This document shows positions 26,003 to 32,988 of a DNA stretch of 64,000 nt, piece by piece; within the stretch, counting starts at the first letter, position 1; each line of letters begins with the position of its first letter. The stretch is from Hyphomicrobiales bacterium (GTDB lineage Bacteria; Pseudomonadota; Alphaproteobacteria; Rhizobiales; Aestuariivirgaceae): positions 868,001-932,000 of the forward strand of contig JADJVV010000001.1 of the NCBI GenBank assembly GCA_016710435.1, written 5' to 3'. Both the position numbers and the translations under genes were made by a program. Below the pieces are notes generated by a model that saw only the letters and a program-made list of their open reading frames with translations, ran no database searches and had not been told where the DNA came from.

Positions 26003-26133
26003 GCACAGAGCGCGCCAGACCACTGAATTGGGAAGCCGCCGATGAAAGCCCGGCGTTGTATTGCCCCAATCGCCGGCATGCCAACCCCCCCTGGCCCGCC
26101 GGCGCTCTTCGGCTGACGTTCGATTTCTGCGCA

Positions 26134-27135
26134 CTATGAAAACAGCTTCGGCTTCCCCGGCAGATTGATCTCGACCTCTCTGCCGGAGACAAGCGACTCG
26201 ACGCCGCGTTCAGCCACCAGGGATGCCGCAAGGCCATCCCAGGATGCCGCACCGCACGGCTTGTCATCCCCTATCGAACGGATCCAGGCTATGTTCTGCT
26301 CCCGATAGGCGTCCGCAAACCGCGGGCGCCAATCGGCAGGATAGCCTGACTGCGACCTCAGTTTCACATTCAACTCGGTGTGGGCTGGCGGCTTCAGCCA
26401 GATCGAGCCATCGTTGCCAATGACCTCGGCCCGAACGTCATAGCCATAGCGCGCATCATTGTTCACATCGATCGTAACCAACTGCCCTGATGAGGTACGT
26501 GCAACGCAAAACACCGGCATGGCCGCAGAGCGCGCCGGGCTGGACTCAGGCTGATACACCCTGATCGACGTGAATTCCGCCCGGATCATGTGACGCGCGA
26601 TATCAACGTCATGGGGAGCCGAACTCGTCAAGGCCATCGGTCCGGTGAAGTTGGAAGGCGCGGAGACGTTGCGATGAAAGTTGTGCATCATCACCACCTG
26701 GCCGATGCTGCCGCTGTCCAGAATGGATTTCATCTCGACGTAGCCGGGATCAAACCGCCGCATGAAACCCACTTGCACCAGCCGTTTCTCCAGCTTGGCT
26801 TCAGCATCCACAACGTCGAAACACTCCGCGGATTTCTGCGAAAGCGGCTTTTCACAAAGCGTATGCTTCCGGGCCTTGAGACAATCCAGTGTCAGTGGCG
26901 CATGCGTCTCGTCCGGGCTCGCAATCAGAACGGCATCCACCCGGACGTCGGAGATGACATCTCCCGGGCGGGTGGTGGCATTTTCAATGCCATAGGTGTC
27001 GGCAACGCTTCGTGCACGTTCCGCATTTGCGTCGCACACCCAGATCACCTGTGCCGAAGGGACAAGGGTGGCCAGGATCCTCACGTGATCCGCACCCATG
27101 ATACCAGCGCCAATCACGCCAACGCGAACAACCAT
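26134..27135 (-). CDS. iolG: Inositol 2-dehydrogenase-like protein (Gfo/Idh/MocA family)
   Basis: 333 residues. The Rossmann start VRVGVIGAGIMGADHVRIL, TLCEKPLSQKSAECFDVVDA, and especially QVGFMRRFDPGYVEMKSILD with SSAPHDVDIARHMI, match bacterial myo-inositol 2-dehydrogenases; Lys of CEKP, Asp and His of PHDVD are the catalytic residues. It would oxidise inositol to 2-keto-inositol (inosose) with NAD in the cytoplasm. It sits 37 bases downstream of another Gfo/Idh/MocA gene, and the IolI-like gene follows. The gene symbol is by family resemblance; scyllo- or chiro-inositol specificity is equally possible. Confidence 0.8.
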   Translation of the reverse strand: MVVRVGVIGAGIMGADHVRILATLVPSAQVIWVCDANAERARSVADTYGIENATTRPGDVISDVRVDAVLIASPDETHAPLTLDCLKARKHTLCEKPLSQKSAECFDVVDAEAKLEKRLVQVGFMRRFDPGYVEMKSILDSGSIGQVVMMHNFHRNVSAPSNFTGPMALTSSAPHDVDIARHMIRAEFTSIRVYQPESSPARSAAMPVFCVARTSSGQLVTIDVNNDARYGYDVRAEVIGNDGSIWLKPPAHTELNVKLRSQSGYPADWRPRFADAYREQNIAWIRSIGDDKPCGAASWDGLAASLVAERGVESLVSGREVEINLPGKPKLFS

Positions 27136-27172
27136 GATTTCCGTGCCTCCAACAAAATGTTTCCGCCGGCAA

Positions 27173-28249
27173 TCACACCAGCAGCTTCCTGACGGCAGGC
27201 GGGAAGCTGCGGATCATGCTGGCATCGTAGCTCTTGAAATCCGGCAGCGGAGGAACATCCTCGCGGTGGCCCGACTTTGCGGCCGCTTCGATGGCGAGCA
27301 TGACCTGCATGTCACACAGTCCCTCCGTCCCATCTGCCCGCGGCTGGCGCTTCTCCCGGATGCAATCTGCAAAATAGGCGATCATGCCGCTGAAGTTCTC
27401 GGTTTTCTCGAAGTTCGTGGTTTCCGTGGCATCGTTCCGTTGCACCACGAGGCGGCGGGCCATCTCAAAGCGGTATCCATTCCACAGCGTGATGGAACCC
27501 TTTGTCCCGAGGATCTGATACATGTCCATGGCATCCGTGCCAAAGCCCACATAGAACTGCGCAAGGCGGCCCCCCGGAAATTCTAGCGCAACGGTGAGCC
27601 CCTCCTCGACATCCCCGAAACGTGGATCACCATTGCCGAAACTGGACATCGCCGAGACGCGCAGGGGATTTGCCCCGAAGACATGCCGGGCCGCATTCAG
27701 GCAATAGACGCCCAAGTCCTGCAACGGACCGCCCCAATGCGCCGACTGCAAGCGGTGATTTCCGGCCGCAAGCTGGAACGAGAACACGCTGGAAAAATGC
27801 CGAACTTCTCCGATTGCGCCGTGCCGCACCAATTCAATCGCCTTGATGGTGGCGGGGTCAGTGTGCAGTCGGTAGGCCGTCACCAGGTAGACACCGGCCT
27901 TCCGGGCGGCGTCAACCATCGCCTCGGAGTCGGCTGCCGTTGTCGCCAGCGGCTTTTCAACCAGACAATGGAGACCGTGCCGTGCCGCCCTGACCGCATA
28001 TTCACAATGGCTGGAGTTTGGCGTGGCAATGTAGACGGCATCCACCGCGCCGCTCTTTGCCATCACATCAAATTCGCTGTAGTCGTAAACGGAGGGCACT
28101 CCATGGAACGCCGCAAGTTTGGCTGCCTTGCCAGCATCACCGCTCACGATGGCCGTGACCTCGGCGTTTCCCGTTTGGCTCACCGCAGGCAGAAATGCCT
28201 CCTGCGAAATCCACCCTGCGCCAATGACGGCGAAACGTACTTTGCTCAT
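27173..28249 (-). CDS. Gfo/Idh/MocA-family oxidoreductase (glucose-fructose-oxidoreductase-like)
   Basis: 358 residues with VRFAVIGAGWISQEAFLPAV, LHCLVEKPLATTAADSEAMV and GGPLQDLGVYCLNAARHVFG (the D-L-G-V-Y variant of the active-site helix seen in glucose-fructose oxidoreductase-like and xylose dehydrogenase-like members). It is the first gene of the leftward group 28249-25088. It probably acts on a pyranose or inositol derivative with NADP. It belongs to a different subfamily from the other two Gfo/Idh/MocA proteins here. Confidence 0.86.
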   Translation of the reverse strand: MSKVRFAVIGAGWISQEAFLPAVSQTGNAEVTAIVSGDAGKAAKLAAFHGVPSVYDYSEFDVMAKSGAVDAVYIATPNSSHCEYAVRAARHGLHCLVEKPLATTAADSEAMVDAARKAGVYLVTAYRLHTDPATIKAIELVRHGAIGEVRHFSSVFSFQLAAGNHRLQSAHWGGPLQDLGVYCLNAARHVFGANPLRVSAMSSFGNGDPRFGDVEEGLTVALEFPGGRLAQFYVGFGTDAMDMYQILGTKGSITLWNGYRFEMARRLVVQRNDATETTNFEKTENFSGMIAYFADCIREKRQPRADGTEGLCDMQVMLAIEAAAKSGHREDVPPLPDFKSYDASMIRSFPPAVRKLLV

Positions 28250-28657
28250 CCGAAGATCCCCATTCGCTGCAATATCCGTCGCCCCTCACAGGCCGCCCCG
28301 TCTGCCAGCTTGAGGTAGCAGCGTCTGCAAGAATTTGCACCTGCTGTACGGCACCCCGCTGCACGCCCCACCCCGCGAGCGTGGGGTTGAGGGGGGCGGA
28401 AGCCAAAACAATAGAACGCGGCTGGCCGCTTCCCACGTGGTCCACTTCAACCCGAATAGTCACCCGCCAAGGTGTGATGCGGCGTGGGTATTCCAAGGCA
28501 AGCAATTCAAGCCCCAGCTGTTTCAAGCTTGCAAAGGGACACGCATAATCGTCTGATTGCAGGAAGATCGGGCAAAAGGATCGCGCGCCAAGGTTGCTTT
28601 TTGGCACTTCGGCACACCGGAAATTTCGAATAGTGACAATCCAGACAGGAGCAATAG
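28250..28657. promoter_or_regulatory. 408-base divergent intergenic region with TGCAA-N4-TTGCA palindrome
   Basis: No convincing gene. It separates the leftward Gfo/Idh/MocA group from the rightward aldo-keto reductase and should hold both promoters. A palindrome, TGCAAGAATTTGCA, lies at 28326-28339 and resembles the TTGCAA array upstream of the RpiR-linked genes. A GC-rich hairpin (28366-28371 with 28381-28386) lies nearby. The remainder shows nothing recognisable. Confidence 0.45.
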
Positions 28658-29737
28658 ATGGAGTATCGCATTCTCGGCCGTTCCGGCCTCAAGGTCTCCG
28701 TCCTCGCATTGGGCTCCGCGAACTTCGGTGCGGAGGGCGAGTGGGGCAAGGTCTGGGGAAGAGTCGGCGTGGCAGACGTTGAACGACAGGTCGACGTCAG
28801 TCTTGATCATGGCGTCAACCTGATCGATACGGCGAATGTCTACGCGGCAGGCATGTCTGAAACCCTGATCGGAGAGGTACTGTCTACGGGCCGCCGCAAC
28901 CGCTTGCTGATTTCGAGCAAGGTGAGATTTCCGGCAGGCGATGGCCCGAATGATCGCGGCCTCAGCCGCCACCATATTGTTCGTGAGGCAGAGAACTCGC
29001 TCAAGCGCCTGCGCACCGATGTAATTGACATTTATCAGGTGCACGAGTGGGACGGCCAGACGCCATTGGAAGAAACCATCGAAGCGCTTGATACATTGGT
29101 ACGCCACGGCAAGGTCCGTTACATTGGTTGCTCCAACTATTCTGCCTGGCACCTGATGAAGGCACTGGCCATTTCTGACGCCTCGCATCGGCAGCGCTTC
29201 GTCTGTCAGCAAATCCACTATTCACTGCTGGCCCGCGAGGCAGAATATGAATTGATCCCGCTCGGACTTGACCAAGGAGTATCCTTGCTTGTCTGGTCGC
29301 CCCTGTCCGGGGGATGGCTCTCCGGCAAATACACCCGCAATTCCAAACCAGATACGGGCCGGCACGCCGTTGGCTTCCGCGAGCCACCCATTCATGACTG
29401 GAATAGGCTGTGGGACATTGTGGATGCGCTCAACGAAGTCGCAGCCCGCAGCAATACGACGGCCTCCCAGGTGGCACTCGCGTGGCTGCTCAACCGGCCC
29501 ATGGTCGCTTCCATCATCATGGGCGGGCGCACCACACAACAAATCGAGTCCAATCTGAAGGCCGCGACGTTGACACTTGCAGCGGAAGACGTGGCCCGGT
29601 TGAACAAGGTGAGCGAACCCACTTTGCTTTATCCCTATTGGCATCAGGCCTACACCGCCAGTGATCGCGCTGGCGACGCTGATCTCACGTTGCTGAAGCC
29701 GTATCTGGGGCGCGACCTCACCGTGCCGAGAACTTGA
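28658..29737 (+). CDS. Aldo/keto reductase
   Basis: 359 residues. Catalytic tetrad visible: Asp and Tyr in NLIDTANVYAAGMSE, Lys in LISSKVRFPAG, His in IDIYQVHEWDG. The start MEYRILGRSGLKVSVLALGS and LVWSPLSGGWLSGKYTR are typical of the YghZ/Kv-beta-like bacterial aldo-keto reductases, which reduce aldehydes or sugars with NADPH. The C-terminal coenzyme-binding stretch SIIMGGRTTQQIESNLKA is intact. It is divergent from the Gfo/Idh/MocA group, so it may be co-regulated with it. Confidence 0.9.
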   Translation: MEYRILGRSGLKVSVLALGSANFGAEGEWGKVWGRVGVADVERQVDVSLDHGVNLIDTANVYAAGMSETLIGEVLSTGRRNRLLISSKVRFPAGDGPNDRGLSRHHIVREAENSLKRLRTDVIDIYQVHEWDGQTPLEETIEALDTLVRHGKVRYIGCSNYSAWHLMKALAISDASHRQRFVCQQIHYSLLAREAEYELIPLGLDQGVSLLVWSPLSGGWLSGKYTRNSKPDTGRHAVGFREPPIHDWNRLWDIVDALNEVAARSNTTASQVALAWLLNRPMVASIIMGGRTTQQIESNLKAATLTLAAEDVARLNKVSEPTLLYPYWHQAYTASDRAGDADLTLLKPYLGRDLTVPRT

Positions 29738-29855
29738 GCAACGGAGATCGTGCAATTGTCATATGTTGCCAAACGGGTGCTCGGTGCGCCGGCGGCCACA
29801 ATGTTTCGTGCCGCCATCACATGAGTGGGGCGGCGAACGAGGGAGGCGAAAGAAG

Positions 29856-30212
29856 ATGGTAGATACGTTCTTTGTACGCGCCACTGATGGCAAGTGGGTC
29901 GATACTCCTGAGGGCAACAAGCGCCGTGTTATTGCATACACCGAGCAACTGATGGTGGTTGAGTTTGCATTTGAAGCCGGCGGCGAGGGTTGGTTGCACT
30001 CACATCCCCACGTCCAGTCTAGTTATATCGCGGAAGGGAGCTTTCAGGTGACGATTGACGGTCACACGGCCTCGCTCACCGAAGGTGATGTCTACATCGT
30101 TCCTTCCGGCCTGACCCACGGCGTGAAAGCCCTCTCAAAGGGCCGGCTGATTGATAGCTTCACACCAATTCGAGCCGATTTCCTGGCTTCGCCCGGCACA
30201 TCCGATCAGTAA
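29856..30212 (+). CDS. Small cupin-domain protein
   Basis: 118 residues from the ATG at 29856 with GGGAGG upstream. Single cupin barrel: motif 1 is EGWLHSHPHVQSSYIAEGSF (two His and Glu-like metal ligands) and motif 2 is EGDVYIVPSGLTHGVKAL (third His). Such stand-alone cupins act as small isomerases, sugar-binding stabilisers or sensors. It follows the aldo-keto reductase by 118 bases on the same strand, probably in the same unit. Confidence 0.85.
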   Translation: MVDTFFVRATDGKWVDTPEGNKRRVIAYTEQLMVVEFAFEAGGEGWLHSHPHVQSSYIAEGSFQVTIDGHTASLTEGDVYIVPSGLTHGVKALSKGRLIDSFTPIRADFLASPGTSDQ

Positions 30213-30230
30213 TCGGCTGCCGGCAAGAAA

Positions 30231-30272
30231 GCCAGATTTGAACCTGCCGCCTTCAGGTTATGAGAGCTACCC
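30231..30272 (-). pseudogene. tRNA-Met(CAU)-like fragment
   Basis: On the minus strand this stretch reads like the D-loop end, anticodon loop (CTCATAACC) and T-loop (GGTTCAAATC) of an initiator-type tRNA-Met. The middle is shortened by about seven bases, and the acceptor end is unrecognisable. Stems no longer pair properly, so it is not a working tRNA. tRNA pieces are typical scars of integration by tyrosine recombinases, and a recombinase remnant lies 450 bases away. Based on remembered tRNA sequence; a covariance-model search was not possible. Confidence 0.45.
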
Positions 30273-30369
30273 GTGGACCCGGAATAACCTCGTGATTTCG
30301 GATTGTTAGTTGATTTCAGGCCCGCAACGTCGGCGTCGTGTCGCACGGAACAGCCGTAACCAGATGGAA

Positions 30370-30693
30370 TCAACGCGGACTGGTCTGCTTGCTCTCGGAG
30401 GCTTCGCGGAGGGTCATTTGCGGGCGTCGCCCAATCTCGTCTTCAACCCTTTTACGAAGCTCAAGCATCACGCCACGGGCAGTTCCTTTGGTCAGTTCGG
30501 CGATCCACTCGTTTGCCTTCTGCTCATGCACGATTCTGGAAATTACTTCCTCTTGAAGCTTCTCAAGGCGTTTCTCTTGGCGCTCTCGTGTTTTCGAGTC
30601 ACGGTGAAGCATCCAAGCAAACCACCAGCCGCCGCTGGCAACCAAGACAGTTGTGACGCTTCCAATAAGCGCGACAAGGACATCACTGTTCAA
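30370..30693 (-). CDS. Small membrane-anchored coiled-coil protein, unknown function
   Basis: 107 residues. One N-terminal transmembrane helix (VLVALIGSVTTVLVASGGWW) is followed by WMLHRDSKTRERQEKRLEKL, a highly charged heptad-like segment, and a basic tail. No recognisable domain. The frame is clean and begins with ATG, and such proteins are common near phage and island integrases. It lies between the tRNA-like fragment and the recombinase remnant on the same strand. It could be a relic of the inserted element; function unknown. Confidence 0.5.
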   Translation of the reverse strand: MNSDVLVALIGSVTTVLVASGGWWFAWMLHRDSKTRERQEKRLEKLQEEVISRIVHEQKANEWIAELTKGTARGVMLELRKRVEDEIGRRPQMTLREASESKQTSPR

Positions 30694-30721
30694 TCGCAGA
30701 TCTCCGAAACAAGTTGCTTCG

Positions 30722-31366
30722 TCAACCTAGCAGCTTCGCCTCGACCATGGCCATGGCCTTTTGGTGATCCGGCGAGGGGAACAGGTGACCGTAGCGTTCC
30801 ATGGTCATCTGGATGGAGGAATGGCCTGCGAAGGTCATCACCTCCTTGATCGAGAAGCCCTGCTCGATCCAGAGCGACACGGCGAAGTGGCGCAGGTCGT
30901 GCTACCGCATGGTCACCTCGACCTTTTCCCACAGCTTGCGGAACCGGTCCTGCGTGCGGGTGTGCTGCAGGATGCCGTCCTGCGGCACGGGGAACACCAG
31001 ACCCAGTTCGCTTTTCGGGCAGCGCAGTTTCCAGCGACGCAGGGCGTTCAGCACCATCGGCCCTGCCGGGATGTCGCGGAACCCTGCCCGCGATTTCCGC
31101 TCGCCAATCTGGTTGTAGGCGTCGGCGCGCTGGCGGATGTGGAGGAAGTGGTCCAGTGTACCGACATGGCCCCAAGTCAACTCCTCGGGGGCTGTATCCG
31201 AAGTGATCGGCGCTGTGCGCCACCAGCCTCGCCAGCATGGCATCGATCTCGGTTTCGGCGGCGATGAAGGCGTCCAGCGCGGCGTCGTTGGTGCCCCGAT
31301 CTCGTATTCAACATCTTTCTGGACGGCATGGATGCTGCGCAAAATGCGCGCGAGTTCGTCGCGCCG
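30722..31366 (-). pseudogene. Tyrosine recombinase (phage-type integrase) remnant
   Basis: C-terminal catalytic part of a site-specific recombinase: HDLRHFAVSLWIEQGFSIKE with the H-x-x-R box, GHSSIQMTMERYGHLFPSPD with the second His and nucleophilic Tyr, ending KLLG. A TAG at 30902-30904 interrupts it directly before HDLRHF. Two single-base insertions in G or C runs (about 31190-31195 and 31293-31297) shift the frame. Upstream of these the restored reading is TNDAALDAFIAAETEIDAML. The N-terminal core-binding domain is largely absent. The gene cannot make an active recombinase unless the stop and shifts are sequencing errors. Confidence 0.8.
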
Positions 31367-31588
31367 GAGAGAGGTGTCCGGAATGGCTGCCAGACACTCC
31401 CGGGTGATGTCATCGTCGATGTTCAGAACTCTGAACCGCCTGCCATTGGCCATCTGGACATGCACGAGGCCGAGGGACCACCTGGCGTTTGTTCTGGCCC
31501 CCACAAGCAGCGGGGACCTGGCGCTGATAGTTCGCTTGCGGCCTTTGCGCTTCCGGACCCCAACACCTTCCTGGCGATAGAGCCGGTT
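31367..31588 (-). mobile_element. IS3-family transposase (orfB) fragment
   Basis: About 74 codons: NRLYRQEGVGVRKRKGRKR, ARTNARWSLGLVHVQMANGR, RFRVLNIDDDITRECLAAIP. This matches the DDE-domain start of IS3-group (IS407-like) OrfB, where the usual W-S-x-D-F-V-x-D has become W-S-L-G-L-V-H-V, so the first catalytic Asp is lost. No terminal inverted repeats are visible. It is fused in frame to the recombinase remnant, giving one open frame from 31714 to 30902. Confidence 0.8.
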
Positions 31589-31848
31589 GTCCCTCCGAGC
31601 GGAGAAGAGAACAGGTGCAAACCGCTTCCGCGAAAATTTCCCGCCAGGTAACCGTGCATTGAAATCGCTTGCACCCTCAATCAGTCCAAAGATGAGATTC
31701 TTCTTGCCACTCAACTCCCATCATCATGTGGCGGGATGGCGCTGCGCTTTTCTGTCAATTCATCGCGAAATCAATGGCGAATCCCGGTTCGCTTCCCTAT
31801 TTGGCCGTCGATCGGCACAATCTCCCATGCACAAAGACTGACCCATTC

Positions 31849-32796
31849 ATGTCACTTCTCTTCAGTGCCAACCAGTTTCCGCTTTTCCAGCCCAAGAACA
31901 CGGAAGATCTGAAGGACCCCTGTCCGGTCTTCGACGGAGAAATCTGGCACGTCTTCGGTTCCAGTGGAAACGTGAAGCAGGAAAAGTGGAGCATTCTCCA
32001 TGCCACAGCGCCAGACCTCTATGGTCCATGGACCGAACACGAGCCGGTTTCGCTTGCGGTTGAGGGCTCGGGCGTGGCGGCTCCAGGCGTGATCTTCGAG
32101 GACGGCGTGTTCCACATGTTCGTGCAGACCGAGTTCATGAAGTCTGGCGGACGTTGCGAACATGCGATCTCCCGCGATGGATTTTCCTGGGAGGTGCAGC
32201 ACCCTGCCCTCATCGCTCTTCCGGGCACGGGCGAAGACGGCATCTACGACCCTCATCCCGCCATCATCGACGGCAAGCGCTATCTCGTCTATTCCGGCAT
32301 GCCGCCCTTCGCGAAGGTGCCGCAGCCCGACATCTATCTCGCTCATAGCATTTCCGACTCGTGGTTCGGACCCTGGAAGCGGGTGGGCAAAATTCTCGAC
32401 CACGCCGATGTGCCCCATCACAATGCCCGCGAGCATCCAGACTACGAGTGGGGCATCGAGGGAGCACAGCTGCTCCAGCTTCCCGACGGCCGCATCCTTC
32501 TCAATGCCACCTGCTTTCTTCCGGAAGGGCAGCGCGGCAACCGTCAGCGCGTGTTTTTTGCCCTCGCAGATAGCACAGAGGGTCCCTATCGCTCTCTTGG
32601 TCCGGTGCTGGATCCTGGTGCAGCAGGCGAGAATGGCCACTCCACAGCGCTCATCACGGGCGAGGAACTCACGCTCTTCTATCAGAGCCGCCTGTGCGCC
32701 ACGAACAATCTCTGGCGCTATGGCATTGCCACATTCAACCTTGCACAGCCTCTACTCTCGCAAACAGCGCCACATCCGGTGGCAAGTGCAGCCTGA
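31849..32796 (+). CDS. Glycoside hydrolase-like five-bladed beta-propeller protein (GH43/GH32/GH130 type)
   Basis: 315 residues from the ATG at 31849; the open frame extends upstream, but no better start is seen. Repeating blade motifs: LKDPCPVFDGEIWHVFGSSG, GVAAPGVIFEDGVFHMFVQT, GEDGIYDPHPAIIDGKRYLV, QLLQLPDGRILLNATCF and GHSTALITGEELTLFYQSR. Acidic residues at the starts of blades (Asp in KDPC, Asp in YDPHP, Glu in WGIEGAQ) fit the catalytic arrangement of GH43-like enzymes. No signal peptide. It lies 192 bases before the glycosyltransferase/mutase fusion, so it may trim or bind the same glycan. Exact family not certain. Confidence 0.7.
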   Translation: MSLLFSANQFPLFQPKNTEDLKDPCPVFDGEIWHVFGSSGNVKQEKWSILHATAPDLYGPWTEHEPVSLAVEGSGVAAPGVIFEDGVFHMFVQTEFMKSGGRCEHAISRDGFSWEVQHPALIALPGTGEDGIYDPHPAIIDGKRYLVYSGMPPFAKVPQPDIYLAHSISDSWFGPWKRVGKILDHADVPHHNAREHPDYEWGIEGAQLLQLPDGRILLNATCFLPEGQRGNRQRVFFALADSTEGPYRSLGPVLDPGAAGENGHSTALITGEELTLFYQSRLCATNNLWRYGIATFNLAQPLLSQTAPHPVASAA

Positions 32797-32988
32797 ACGC
32801 ACCCCGCGCCGCATTGAACTGTAGCGCGGAGGGAACGCTACTGGCTGCCCGACGTTATCTCTCCATCACGCAGTCCCGCGTGTTCTTCACTTCATCCCTG
32901 CCTTGGCCCTTCGCATGGGCCAGGCATATCCGGATCAAGGTCCGAAGAACGCTGGTGAGTGCCTTTTCTTGGAGAGGATCCTTCGTAC

